Origin: Cerioporus squamosus
Lineage: Eukaryota; Basidiomycota; Agaricomycetes; Polyporales; Polyporaceae
Length of the DNA: 64,000 nt
Direction of reading: 5' to 3'
Assembly: GCA_022592435.1 (NCBI GenBank)
Contig: JABYQS010000083.1
Span: 62,001-126,000, forward strand
The translations under genes and the position numbers were made by a program. The notes under the pieces were generated by a model. That model did not search any database and was not told the DNA's origin. It saw nothing but the letters and a program-made list of their open reading frames with translations. Positions 35,019 to 47,101 of this stretch are shown piece by piece; positions within the stretch are counted from its first letter, which is position 1, and every line of letters begins with the position of its first letter.

Positions 35019-36278
35019 CTTCTTCGCGATAAGTCGGCTCGGATGTTGTGTACGGTTCAGGAGGAAGACGGCCTGGCTGCGTCTGTACCTGGTGTAAGTC
35101 AACAACAATCAACTCAAATAAAGTATTTGGTGAACCCACGTCCGAGTCTGTCAACGTCTGAGCCAAGCTCCAGGAACTTGCGGTAGTTCTTGACGAGGAA
35201 GTCGAAGGCAAAAATCGCCTTGGCTCGGAGCTCGCCGCCTCTGCCACGTGGCATAGGTGCTGAGCTAGTGTACATCCACGGGGGCGACGACTTAGTAGCA
35301 AAATGGTATAGAGTCATCCGGGATAAATCACCGGTCATCGCAATTGCTGCTCTTGTCGTGATTATGGATCCACTGTCAACACCGTTTAACAGCACCTCCC
35401 CCGCTGGGCCAGTTGCTGCCAAACTTGGCAGGCTTATAGTTTCTGGGTCCCTGAGCACGGGAAAAATACCAGTTTGCCCTCAGGTAGAGGGAGAAACCCA
35501 GTATCCCGAGGACAAGTTATGACCTCCTGCGGGCGCTCCCACCCTGAACTCCCGCCCGGAGCTCAAGCTTACCTGTTTTGGACTTCGGGCGCTCGAGCCC
35601 TTCCATGCTTCGTACTCAAGAATCTCTTCAAGCCTTGATCGAGGAGCCAGAGTCGTATTTTTCCATGTGTATGGACATCCTACTGAGTTCAACTGTGCCA
35701 ATTTTGAGACGGAAAAGACTCATCTACAGGGGTCTGTTAAAAGTGTTGACAGTTAATCCATCGGCGTAGGACCGAAGCGCCAAAGGGTGGGGACCGGATA
35801 CCTTCCTTATTTGACCGATGATTCATCCCGGATGACATTATACGTACTTGCGACTTAGTACTTAGACTTCGTCTTGCCGTCCAACTTCTTCATCACAACA
35901 ATGCTTGGGTGGTGGCTTCAAGACATTACTAGCTGATAAGGGTAGACGACTCTTTGTCTGTGAGTACTCTCCTAGTCATGATGGCCGCCTGGTTCGCCAC
36001 GGTGTTCAGTAGAACTCAGGCTGATCCACGAACTCAGTGGAGACAGCACTTCAGGGACCGGGTGCTCTCAAGGAACACATAACGATTTGTTTAACAGTCA
36101 ATCTGGCTGCGAGTTTTAAGTTAGCACCAATGGTCTGGTGCCGAGGACTCTGAGGGAACAGCTCTCACACTGGCCCACCCCTGGTAGTTCCCGAAGCCTC
36201 GTACTACTAGTGCCGACTCTATCTTCACAGGTATAAAACCCTCCAGGTTTCGATGATCTTGACACTGGCATCCTCACC
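35019..36278. other. 1.26 kb without a supported gene
   Basis: A minus-strand 114-codon frame (35458-35114) and a plus-strand 110-codon frame overlap here; neither resembles a known family. The region is more AT-rich than its neighbours. The last part (about 36230 TATAAAACC) holds a TATAAAA box some 45 bp upstream of the hydrolase start. Confidence 0.5.
36232..36238 (+). promoter_or_regulatory. TATA box of the alpha/beta hydrolase gene
   Basis: TATAAAA lies about 45 bp upstream of the ATG at 36279, a usual distance for a fungal gene with a short leader. Confidence 0.5.
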
Positions 36279-37575
36279 ATGAGTACTTTAGGATTGCACG
36301 CTATCTACGACTCCGGGGTTCCCGATCCATCGGCGAGTTACACCACTCTGGTGTTGATGCATGGATACGTCTGGCATAGCGGTATGTGAAGCTTTCCGTA
36401 CGACTTGGCACATGTGATTTGAGTCTTTGACAAACATGTCCTCAGAGATTTTTTCAAAGCTCATTCCCATCGCCAAGGCACATGACACGCGCCTTATCCT
36501 CGTCAATCGCAGAGACTATCCAGGCAGTATCCCGTATACGACAGAAGAACTCGTCATGCTACCTGCCTCCGATTCTCCCGCGGACGAGGAGGACCTCTCT
36601 ATCCGGCTGAACCTATTGTCCTACATGAGGGCTCGTGCGCGCGAGGTGTACGACTTCCTCGAGGAGCTTGTTCGTCGCGACCAGGTCCCGCCCGCGAACC
36701 CCGAGGAGAACACAGGTGGGATCGTGATTGCTGGCTGGTCCTTCGGCTCCGTGTGGATGGAGGCACTCCTCGCATTTGCCTCGTCGTTCCCGATCACAGA
36801 CATAGAGCTGTCCAAGTATGTGCGTCGTGTCGTATGCTACGGTGAGGTGTACTAGCACATATCCCTTCTCGCACCTAGTTGATAACTGACGTCAATTCCG
36901 CTCCGCAGATTTCTCGTATGTGCTCTTGGGCTATCCTCCTCCAGACGACCCGTACAACCCGCTCTTCGACCTGCAGCTGGGAAAGGAGGAGAAGGTCGCA
37001 GTATTCAACAGATGGGTCACCGGCTACTTCTCTCATGGCGACTCTCTTGACACACTAGAGAGGCGCAAGCCGCTCGATGATCCTCTTCCGACCATCGAGA
37101 ATCTCACTGCCGAAGACCTCGCGACATGTGTGTACCCACCTCCTGGCGAACTCGGCGGCTCGGACTCGAAACTGTTGCTGAGCGCCATCCGATACGGACT
37201 CTTTGCGATCCTACGAAACCAAGCCCTGTACCTCGGCCAAAGCAGAGAGGGTCTCGGGCGCAGCGACTCCGAGTCGCCTGAAGTCGGAGCTGGCGATGAG
37301 TGGTCCGACACCGAACTCCGCTTCATATGGTGCGAGCAATCTGTATGGGAGGTCGCGTGCGGCATCGGGAGACTTCGCTCTGAGCTGAAGGTTGCGGGAG
37401 AGCGAAACGCAGCTCTCCGGAAACATAGGATCGTTCGGGTGAAGAAGGGGAACCACTTTGTACGTTCTTTCTCACACGCCCGACACTGCCCTGACGTTCA
37501 TTCTACCAGGTCCACTGGGACAACCCGGGCTGGGCGTATCGCGCCCTCGTCGGCGAGGAAGATGTTGTTGAATAG
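36279..37575 (+). CDS. alpha/beta-hydrolase-fold protein
   Basis: Four exons. Exon 1 (MSTLGLHAIYDSGVPDP then TTLVLMHGYVWHSG) gives the first strand and the HG oxyanion motif. Exon 2 starts near IFSKLIPIAKAHDTRLILVNRRDYPGS and carries the nucleophile elbow GIVIAGWSFGSVW (GxSxG, Ser in GWSFG). Exon 3 begins DFSYVLLGYPPPDDPYNP and contains the cap region. The end has KKGNHFVHWDNPGWAY, where the His of GNHF is the likely catalytic base. The stop follows EEDVVE. This is a serine hydrolase of unknown substrate, widespread in basidiomycetes. No signal peptide is seen, so it is probably cytosolic. A TATA box precedes it. Confidence 0.85.
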
Positions 37576-37813
37576 TGCTCACAAAGCCAATTGTTTCGTT
37601 ACTTGACTACAAACTGGAAGCGGTTACCACCCATGTATCTCGTCCTGTTCCGTAGATGCAGTCCGTCCGTCCAAGTACCTGAATGAGCAACGAATATATA
37701 TACATGATGCAAGCGACTTCTGTCCAACATCCTAAACATACCACGAAAGCGAGTAGCGTACAATCCAAGCAGTTTGCATAAACAAGATATGTCCATCCGC
37801 ATCCCATAACGCG

Positions 37814-40800
37814 TCAGATATAGAACATGGTCTCCCTCAAGTCCGGATGAACGCCGTTGCCCCATGTCTTCTTGGCGTTCTCAAACACGCGATCCTTCTC
37901 CGCCTCCCTGTCCGCGGTAGACGTCGACCTCGTCCCGCCAGCAACGGATGAGCGATCGTCCGCGGTGTTCATCAGGACGTTGAGGTAGCTCCGCCCGCGC
38001 TCGCACGCGATATCAGCATAGTACGCAGCGGGGACCAAGCTGACGGCCTTCGTCGCGCGAGCATAGAGATAACTCGCCGTATGCGTGCCCTGCTGCAGCG
38101 TGTCCGCGTCGAAGCTGTTCTCGTCGTATACGACGGTATAGTGCGTAGGCCGCACATGTCCCTGCAGCCCGTTGTGTGCCTGCGACCGCGCTGTAAGTAC
38201 CAATGGAGAATTGACGATGCAGAGGTGACGTACCTGGAGGTACCAGTCGAAGTTGTATACATCCGTCACACCCTTGTCGACGATGGTGCCTGGAAGCGTG
38301 TTGCCGTTCCGCGACGCGTTCTGAGCGTCGGGCGGCCAGAACCTGGCGTGATGGCGTTTGCCACAGATAACGATCGTGAGACTGGGTTTGTACGGCCGCT
38401 GAGGGGAGATCTGCTTGAAGGCGGCCTGCAGCCTGGGCAGCTCGTGCTGAATGACTTGGGAGTATTGGCCCTATGCGGCAACATGAGCTCATGCAACAGC
38501 GTGAAGGGAGGGCCTCGTACCTCGGAGACGCCATCGCGGTAGACGATGATTCTGTCCGGTAAACGCTTGTTCTTCTTCTGGTACAACTGGAGACGTTCGA
38601 TGGTCATCTGCGTCAGCCCCTCCACCATCTAGCGTATAGGGTCAGTAAGCGTGAAGCAAACCGGGCATTCAAGATGTCGACTAACCTCCTTGCTCTCCTT
38701 GTTCCAGTCCGCCTTCTGCAGCATAAGGCTGGCGGGGAACTGCGCGAAGTGATCGTCGACGCTCGCAACGACCGCGGCGATGCTAGGGGTGCCAGGAACG
38801 CTCTTCGGGCTCGGATGCGTCACGTCAATGCCCATCACCATAGTCTTCTTCGTCGTGAGCCAGGCCATGGACCGCGGGTCCAAAGCATGGTTCAACCCGC
38901 CGAGCTTCGTGTTCACCTTGAGAACAACGTTCGAGAAGTATTGGTCCTGCTTGTTCGGCTGGTCCGGGCGCGCCTTGTTGCGCATAAGCAGCATGTGAAC
39001 CGTATGCATGCCCATGTCGACGTCGGCAAGCTTCTTGATGCCGTGGTAGATGTACTTGTCCACGCCGGATAGGAGAACGAGGATGAAGCTCGGCTTCGCG
39101 TCCTTCTTCAGGTTTTCGCGGAACGTCCGCCGGATGCTCTCGATGGCACGCTCGCGGTTAGGGTTGTCGTCACGAGGCCTCGGCAGGTCGACGGTCATGA
39201 TCTTGGGTGGGGTGGTGGCGCCGTGAATGCCTGCCGCATTGCACTTGGTGAGGAACGTTCTCAAGAAGGTTGTAAGCTCGGGATCATTGATCCCCTGGAA
39301 TTCGCCGCGACGACCCTCCTGGACGAGGAGGACAGCCCAGCGCGTCATCGACCCGCCGGCCTGCAGCTTGACCTCAAGGATGTTCCATCCGGCGTCGCGG
39401 ACCTGCGGAGGCCTCCCTTCACGATAGGAGACAATCGGCGCCGGGAGTAGTCGGGAGGGCACCACCGTCATCTCCGGCGCGACGCTGAGACCGAATGCAC
39501 CGAGAGTTGCGCCGGGTACGTTCGCGCGAAGGCCAAGCTCCTCGAAGCCGTGGTTGACGATCGCATTGCCGTTGAACGGAGGAGGGTTACATGCAACCTT
39601 GATCATCGCGGCGGTCTGGTCCGCGTCGAGCTTGCCACGATAAGCCTGTCCGGGTACAATCTCGCATATCTCGGCTGGGAGCAAGATCTGTTTGTCCCGC
39701 CGCGAGCTGACGTTGATGAGTGGAAGATCGCGGGCGTGGTGGAGGGTGATGCGGTACTCTACACCAGACGTTAGCGCATGCAGGTGAGAGAAAGAACGAG
39801 GACATACTGCGTTTGAAGAAGTTTTCCACCGTGACCATGCCGCCCAGCTCAGGGCAGTCGAACTTCTCCACCGCGGCAGTCTTCCCAGTCATGATGCGGA
39901 AGATCGTGTGTTTCTTTGTGTATCCGAGATGCTTCGTAGACACCTTGAGACGATCGGCGAACGTCTGGGGCATGCCACTTCCTGTTTGCTGGCTGAACGC
40001 GAGCATTGCCTCCGCCAAGTTCCCTGGAGTGTAGAATGCCGTCATGCAGACGTTGATGTTGACCATCAATTGCTTGTACATTGGACGGACGGACATGAAG
40101 AAGCCTCGGTAGGCCTCGACGCCGAGAGAAAGGTGATGGTGTTGGGAAGAGGATGGGAAGAAGTACTTGTTCCTACCCACACGGACACCGCGCCTGGATG
40201 CGTATTGTTGTAGAACTAGGTTCAGCGCAGATACCAGAGGCTGCGTGTCAACGTCACGGTGACGAGGGTCGCCACTCATGTATCTGGGAGCCTATGAGCT
40301 GGATGGACAATTTGTACGGGATGTGGTACTCACTGAACTAGCGTCGACGTGTTCAGTTCCCCGAGTGACTTAATCTCTACAGTGAACATCATAGCGTTCG
40401 GATCGTCCGCCTGGTCCTCCTCACGATACCGGACCGGGATCTCTAATGGCTGCGGCAGTTTCTGCGAAGAGACCATCCTCTGACTGCGGTCATGGGCCAC
40501 GTGCCGCACATACTGCGAGAATTGCGGGCTCTCCTCGACGAGTTGCATGATGCGAGCCCGTCGATCGCCCTTCGCCTGGGCTTTCGGCGAGATCGCAATC
40601 TCGTACTCGTGGTAGGTCATGTTGGGCGGAAGCTTCACCGCGAAGAAATTCGCACGGATGACGCCAGCTTTGCCCAGCTGGCCCCATCCGGGACGAAGGG
40701 GCATCTCTGGCTGTACCTGGAGACGCTTGAAAGACTGGACCAGTTTGTCGAGGTCCGTGATCCGAGGCTGGAGCTGCAATGACTGCCCGGCAGCGAAGAC

Positions 40801-41061
40801 TTCCGCAGGGCCACCATAGCCACCGCGTGAGGCTCCACCACCGCGACCTCCTCCTCGACCTTGTCCGTAACTTCCTCCACTGGGGACGGGGGGCCCACCA
40901 CCACGAGGAGCCCCACGGCCGCGAGGACCACCGCCGCCAGTTGTCCCAGACTCGGCCGCGGAAGGCGCTGGGCTTCCTCTGCCTCGAGCAGAGGACGAAG
41001 GCGTGCCCCGTCCACCACGTCCACCACGGCCGCGACCGCCACCGCGTTGTTGTTGACTCAT
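37814..41061 (-). CDS. AGO: Argonaute, RNA-silencing effector
   Basis: A full-length eukaryotic Argonaute in several exons. The first ~80 residues are an RGG-rich tail (QQQRGGGRGRGGRGGRG). The N domain follows (MPLRPGWGQLGKAGVIRANF). ArgoL1 has LSLGVEAYRGFFMSVRP and FYTPGNLAEAM. PAZ lies around HTIFRIMTGKTAAVEKF, continuing over an intron into EYRITL and QILLPAEICEIVPGQ. L2/MID carries KPSFILVLLSGVDKYIYHGIK. PIWI holds the slicer residues: Asp in VMGIDVTHPSP, Asp in RIIVYRDGVSE, and His in HVRPTHYTVVYDEN, followed by YYADIACERGRSYL. All three visible catalytic residues are present, so it should be able to cut target RNA; the fourth (Glu) I did not assign. Intron 1 (near 40333-40282) joins STLVQ to YMSGDPR in frame. 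It binds small RNAs for gene and transposon silencing. Confidence 0.95.
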
Positions 41062-41663
41062 GTGTAGGGAGAACGAGAGTCTAGAGGATTCGTAAGTGCT
41101 CGGAAGACTGACACAGGACGAGCAGTGCGTGCGTCGTGCGATGATGCTGGTTCGATTGCTTCGTACTTCTAGCCCGAAGCACCCCCGTTCACCACAGACA
41201 CGGTACGCGGAGCTATGTATACGTGCTGCAGCGAAGCACTCGGGACTCGATAGATGGGGGACTTACTGAAGGCTATGTATGGGATCTGGATGATTGCAGG
41301 AGCACCGTCAAGATACAACGCGATATGTAGCTTCAGCGTTGCCCGATGTTGGTTCAGGAGACGTAGATCAAGTCCAAGCTGAGGAAATTGTCAAACGTCC
41401 GCCAAAACTGCGGGTCTATATAGTGGGAGGTGGTGGTGCTGCGGTAAGTGCCTCAGGGCTCATAAGTTACAGTACTGCGGTAAGTACCTGTATGTTACGT
41501 AATACTTACTCACCCAATCGGCAATCAACATTTCCTGCTCCTCCTCCTCCTCCACATACGCACTGAAGTCACCTCCATCACGTTGGTTTCCCGCAGGAAT
41601 TGAGCGCAATGGTCAGAGACTTACATATGAGTGCTCTACTGAGATCCTGCCAGGTTTAAGTTG
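41062..41663. other. divergent promoter region, Argonaute / UstYa-like
   Basis: Six hundred bases between divergent genes. A repeat pair GCGGTAAGTGCCTC/GCGGTAAGTACCTG lies at about 41440-41490. No open frame is convincing. Confidence 0.5.
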
Positions 41664-42452
41664 ATGATGTGCACCGCCGCGGCGACCCTGGCATCACATA
41701 GCCTCCGGCTCGCCAGCAACTCGAAAGCTCGTCCGGGTCGAGACAACCCTTACTTGACCATACCACTCGCCATGCTGGTTCTCTCCGCACCGACCTCTCT
41801 TATAGGCACAGTTCTCTTCGTGCTTGGTCTTGCGAACGCTGCTGTCGATCTACTCCTCGCCAGGGAAACCCAGCACGCGGCATCCCTGCGAAGCCCACCT
41901 CTCTCGCACTACAGTAAGCCCTTCCGTTCGCACTCTGCACATCGTCTCTGAGCAGCAATAGCCTTTGCCGGAGAGGACTATCCACCATATCTACCGCTCC
42001 CGTCCGCACGAGCCTCAGTCGGGTTAACCTTCGAAGAGAGCGTCCGATTCTCTCTCACGTCCTCGGAGAGCACGCTGGAATGGGCCTACACCGGGGCCGT
42101 CGGGGACAGCAACATCCGCCTCGGTCCCAACCACCGCTTCTTCAACACAGGATTCTCCTACCAGCTTCACTGCGCCCGCTACATCGTAGGCGCGTTCGCA
42201 CAAGATAACCCGCAGACGGGTCCCCAAGAACGAGCGCACGTCTCGCGCTGCCTCAACGTCATCCGGCACTTCGTCATGTGCTCCGCGGATACGACGCTCG
42301 AACCCGCCGACGCGATGACTAGGAACCACACCAACGCACGGGCAGGAGGCGAGCGTCGTTGCAGAGATTGGCCGTCGCTGTATAGTGCGATGGAGCAGAA
42401 CTGGGAGGACTGGCGCGCTTTCCAGCAATCTTCGGAGTTACTGTCTTCATGA
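41664..42452 (+). CDS. UstYa-like (DUF3328) oxidase family protein
   Basis: Two exons (41664-41913, 41956-42452; intron 42 nt) join to 248 residues. An N-terminal TM segment (LTIPLAMLVLSAPTSLIGTVLFVLGL) precedes the lumenal catalytic part. There, YQLHCARYI is the first HxxHC-type motif and CLNVIRHFVMCSADTTLEP the second. DUF3328 proteins related to UstYa oxidise and cyclise peptide precursors in fungal RiPP pathways and act on other secondary metabolites, in the endomembrane lumen. In the second motif the usual HC is RC (HVSRCLNV), so one metal-ligand histidine appears to be lost, which may reduce or change activity. TTG at 41661 precedes the ATG and is not used here as a start. The gene is divergent from Argonaute. 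Confidence 0.85.
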
Positions 42453-42845
42453 TCATGTACAGGTAGCAGATGGGTGCGTGCAGCAGTTGTATGGCCGTTC
42501 TCCGTGTTCTGACATCCATTTGTGAATGTCCAGTTGTACCTGTCCAATACCACTCAGAGCTCGATCTGCATTGATATGCGTCAAATCCATGCGAAGCCGT
42601 CTCTATCCCGCGATGCCTCTCCGAAGCTAGTGTATACGAACGGCTCATAAGACACTGGTAAGGTATGTAGGTAATACGATCCTCCCGACGTCCCGTCTGA
42701 CTAGCAGGATTCGTCCACCTCGAAACGCGAGTCTTGACTAAGTTACCAAGATGTTCCAAATAGCGGCTTCAACGCCATAAGATACCATAAGAATAGCAAC
42801 CACCAAAATCATTGGGTATAGCAGTCGGCAGCACAAGGAGACTAC
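42453..42845. other. convergent intergenic spacer
   Basis: The space between the 3' ends of the UstYa-like gene and the 7-TM gene; no gene seen. Confidence 0.5.
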
Positions 42846-44061
42846 TCACACATCCTCCACCCTCACGGAAGAATTCGTCGAGCCACTAGAGGTCATGACG
42901 TGTGAGCCCTTCTCCTTCTCTGCCTCCTCATGGTCAATGCGTGTAGTCGAGCGTCCGGTGAATTCCAGCTTGGAGTCCTGGCCGAACATCGAGCTCTTGT
43001 CTCGCGTCCACGCGCGGCCACTCACGACACGGAGGACTATCAGCTGGGGCGCGAAGCACTGGCACATCGTTCCGTCAGCCATCGCACTCGCGCATGCAAC
43101 GCAACGAGGAGACACTCACGGTCATCATGACGTAGATGGAGAGGAAGAAGATCTCCAGCTGGTGTCCGAGCGCGAAGGTGACTATGTACGCGATGCCCGT
43201 GAGTGTCGACAGCAGCATGCTCTCGACGATGATCGCAGCTGCACTGGTGTACGCGCGCCCGACATCGGGGCCCATCGACTGCCCGAAGCGTTTGCCCACG
43301 TAGACGATGCGCGCCGCGATGAGCGACGTGACGAGGACCTCCAGCCCGATGATGCACGATGTGTAGCCTATCCCGAGGTTCTTCGCGAGGCCGGCAAAGT
43401 AGTTTGCATGTGGCCGGCCTGACTCGTACAGCTGCGCGATGCCCAGCGCTGCGGTGGAACGTGCTGTTAGTAGGAGTGCGCATACTGCGAATGGTGGACG
43501 TGGACGTACAGAACGACGCGAGATACACGATCGCTGGGAACACGATGATGCGAAGGTCGTCCCACACGACCCAGCAGCGGTAGATCTGCATGTGCGATCG
43601 TCAATATTAAACACCGATGGAGAACGAATGGGAGCGTGCACATACCAGCAACCCGTCGCTGAACAAGTTCAGTACGATGGACGCCGCTGTGCCGAAGGTC
43701 TGGTACCACACGGACGCGAAGTCGAAGAGATACGCGTCCATGCCGCCCGCGTAGTCCGCGTTGACGATCCACATCTCCTCGCCGAAGACGGCCTCGGTCG
43801 CGACAAAGACCGTGTTGAGGAGGAGGATAATCGTCGTGAAGAGGAGGAAGAACTTGTCCGAGGGCGCGTGCTTGTGCTTCCGGCTCTGCATAACGCGAAC
43901 GGTCATGAAGTACACCACGAGTTCCATGCCTACCAGATAGACTCGTCAGTTAGTCAATCTGGCGAAGAGCGTGCATCTTCAGGAGGCTCACCGTATATGA
44001 TAGCATTGAAATTGTTGCCGACATAAAAGGCATTCTGGAACAATGCCATAGACTCGGACAT
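42846..44061 (-). CDS. basidiomycete 7-TM membrane protein (unknown function)
   Basis: A multi-exon minus-strand gene starts MSESMALFQNAFYVGNNFNA at 44061; the exon ends at an AIIYG|GTGAGC donor. Hydrophobic segments follow: MELVVYFMTVRVMQ, FFLLFTTIILLLNTVFVATEAVF, TAASIVLNLFSDGLL, IIVFPAIVYLASF, IGYTSCIIGLEVLVTSLIAARIV, MLLSTLTGIAYIVTFALG and IFFLSIYVMMT. The signature IYRCWVVWDD follows TM4 and is typical of a large agaricomycete serpentine family without known ligand. The C-terminal tail (WTRDKSSMFGQDSKLEF, then basic and Ser-rich) is cytosolic and ends SSVRVEDV. It may be a receptor, but no G-protein motif can be demonstrated. Confidence 0.85.
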
Positions 44062-45265
44062 GGTGTGCTACCAGGGAGGCGAGCGGGCGGAGGGCGGGCG
44101 ACCTGCAGGGGCACCTGGGGTGAATGGAACTCACCTGGCGCACCTTATGTGCTCGGATGGCTCTTCGTGATGTTCGGATTGCGCTCGTGCCTCGCGGACC
44201 GGCGATTTGAGTAGCGTGCATGACGTCGCGGCGTACCGCAGGGCTTCTACTGTCGGCACCCTTCCCACTGCCGGCGTCCCTGGCAACTGAGGTTTCCGAG
44301 ACACCCGAACGGGTGAGGACGTCCTACGCATCGAACATTAAACTCACTGAACATCTGCGCCAGTCCCATGGCCAGGATGTTGGTGTACAGTACGGTGCGC
44401 GTGCAATAGCTGCATGCATGTGCAAACGATTCCCAGGGAAGGGCGGCGCCAGATTTTGAGTTGGACGTTCGGCTGACAAAGGCCGACATCACGTCGGATT
44501 CCCAAGCTCGTATTCCCATCCTCGAGGCTCCCGGCCAGCTTCGCGCCCAATATCGGAAGGGTTGCTCTCTTCTGTGGTACAGAAGCGTTTGAACGGTGCT
44601 GGTTCCTGGGCCATATCGCGCTGAACTGATGGATGGTCCTGGAGGCCACTGGGAGCAGCGAACGCGAACGTGTCCAGGTCTGCGTAGAAGCCCTCGAGTG
44701 CACAGACGGGCGGGTTTTGTGCGCGCCCAGGCTCTTGACCATGTCCGCTCTGCGGCGGGACATGACAAGCATGATGCACTGCGTCGTCATGCAGACCTCG
44801 CAGTGCGTCAGCACAATCACGGAGGAACCACACCGGTACTCACCTGCTCGAGAAATGCCGCTCGGACTCGCATGGGCGCAGAGAGACGATCGATCCGAAG
44901 GGGACCCTGCAAGCAGGATAGGCGACATCGGGGCCACACTCTGTTGAGGCGGCCATCGAGTTCGAGCGGCCTTGCGGGCGCATCACCTTAGGTATGCGAG
45001 AGTCAGCAAGATGAACCGAGTGAAGGTAACAAGTAATACTCACCTGTGAGGTCATGGCGCAGAGCCTAGTCCGGTAGAACACATCCCGCCTACACGCGTA
45101 CCCGTGCAACTGTCTAGTAGGAAACCCGGTCAGATCGGACGAGTCTCTTCGCGATGTTTTTGCAGGTAAGCAGTCTCATGGCACGTTCGGGAATGCAACG
45201 CGGTACGGCTCTTCGTCCAATTGAACGCCATATCGTACATGGGGCTTCACCGCAAGAGCTCAGAG
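44062..45265. other. 1.2 kb with intron-like signals but no recognised protein
   Basis: On the minus strand there are tidy splice-like motifs: CAG|GTGAGTATTAC near 45045, CTTGCAG near 44915, and GAGCAG|GTGAGTACC near 44845. One frame (44937-44344) stays open for 197 codons with CEVCMTTQCIMLVMSRR. The implied proteins resemble nothing I know. It may be a decayed 7-TM gene or a lineage-specific gene. Confidence 0.35.
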
Positions 45266-47101
45266 TCATCCAGGCCGAGACACCGTGAAGATAATCCCCT
45301 CATGAGTCAGGCTCCCCGGATCCATCAACTCCGCAGCGTCCCCAGAGACGCAGGCATTGACGTACGTCATACGATAGGGCAGCCTCGTCGTTACGGCTTC
45401 CGCAAAGCTCGCAAGTCCCGAGATCGTGTCCGACGCATCGATCGCGCCCTCGGGAGCTCCCAGGGCAATCGGCACATCTTGCGCACCCCCGCCGAAACTC
45501 TGCTTCTCGCTGTGGGGACGAACATCGACGATGTAGACGTCGCGCGACAGGCCCGAGCGCGTCGCCAGAGATATAGCCACTCGCGAGCCCAGGCATGCGA
45601 TGTTCATCGGCTGCCGGGCGAGCTTGAGCAAGCGGGTGCCGTCAGGGCCCCATTCCGACCATGGAACCTTCCGCGCAGCCTGGGGGTCGGGAACCCGCGA
45701 TTGCGACAGTAACGCCAGCCTGGTGCGGATGGTAGCGAGAGGAATGACCAGGAGGAGATCCTCCACGCCGCGATCGTAGAGACAGCTGAAGTAGACTGTC
45801 AGGACAGCGATGTCGGGATCTTCCCGGAAGAAAGGACGGTCATTCTTGAAGTATCGCGAGCCGGGCTCGTGAGACTGTAGAAACATGATATCCGTCTCAG
45901 ATACTCCCAATGTGGGAAATTCGAGGTGCAGTAGACAATTATCGTCTGTCGCCAAGTCCGGAGGCATCGATGGAACCATGTGGGGGTCGAACTCGTAGAG
46001 GAATAGACCTCTGTGATCGACCACCATGACATGAGATTGGTCCAGTAGGAGGCATCTTCCTGACATTGGCCACCGAGATCGCTGGCAACGCGAGCCACAT
46101 AAGCGACGACAGGTTGGCGGACTGGACTGGAGTGCTTACCCAGACGATCGCCCCGGTTTTCCAGTTGACCACGCGCAGCTCTCCTGGTCCGGCGGAGTAG
46201 AATGTGTTAATCCGTGACCACGATAGCAGGTCGCCGACAGACTGAACCAAGTCCCAGACTGGGGGCGCGATGTCGGAGAAAGCGAGCTGTGTCTGCCAGG
46301 ACGAGTCCATGACCTTGTTTTGTGAAATGTTGAAAAGCACGCATTGGATTGTTCTAGTGGTCATGTAAGTCCGTTAGACGACAAAACGTAGAATAATCCC
46401 ACTCACTGGTCGGGCGGAGATCGGCCCTGTACAAAAACAACCAAGTCTTCCTCAGGATTGACAGCGCATGGCGACGCATGGCACGAGGAAGAGCTCATGG
46501 GTGATAACACCCCAAGGTTCGTCAATGAGATCGATATATGCTCCAGTCCTCCGTATGTGTCAGCCTTAGGCCACGCCGGCCGGTATAGCGTCCACATGCC
46601 ACCATCACTGGTTTCCAGTCCTTCGAACTCAAAGCGGAAGAACACTCCTCCTGGGAAGCTGACGGACCCGCGACGAGAGCGCGGCTGAGTGAGGATATGG
46701 AAAGGGAAACCTGTATCCCGTGCTGCGTTGCGTGCGCGTAGCTTCTCCAGCTTCACGGTCAAAGGGACCTTGGCGGGACCGTCGACCATTCCAGCGCGAG
46801 ACAGTTCCATCTTGTATTGCAGCGCAACCTCAGAGGTAATGAGCCTTCTAAGCACCTTGCAAACCTAGGAATCGAGCTTGCGTCAGTCAATATCATGAGG
46901 CAAGTCGAAGTGACGTACCCTCGTGCATCTGGTTAAATCGCCGAGTCCGAGGTCCTGTAGGATCTTCACCTGAAGCTCTAGCGCAAGGTTCGGGAGTGTA
47001 GCATCGAATCTGTGGACCTCCATGGCACCCATGGTGCGCAAGGAACGCCTGCAGGACAGCGCAGAGAGGGCAGTGGCAAGCGGCTTGAACGTTGAAGTCA
47101 A
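45266..47101 (-). CDS. F-box protein with propeller-like C-terminal region
   Basis: Four exons join without frame breaks. A degenerate F-box lies at the start (ATLPNLALELQVKILQDLGLGDLTRCTR|VCKVLRRLITSE), spliced at AGG|GTACGT..CTAG|GTT. The second exon carries HISISLTNLGVLSP. A phase-2 join rebuilds QTIQCVLF. The exon with VNWKTGAIVW is joined through a 58-nt intron to RSRWPMSGRCLLLDQ, then VVDHRGLFLYEFDPH. The late part has short beta-strand units (LLSWSRINTFYSAGPGELRVVNWKTG) like WD/propeller-type F-box proteins of polypores, ending FTVSRPG at 45266. Likely an SCF adaptor. The start could be 47101, 47032 or 47023; the region before MEVHRFD is not conserved-looking. Confidence 0.75.

Noticed and set aside
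35114..35458. A minus-strand 114-codon frame next to the transposon as a transposase remnant
   Set aside because: No catalytic DDE-type or zinc-finger motif is visible and it lies outside the terminal repeats.
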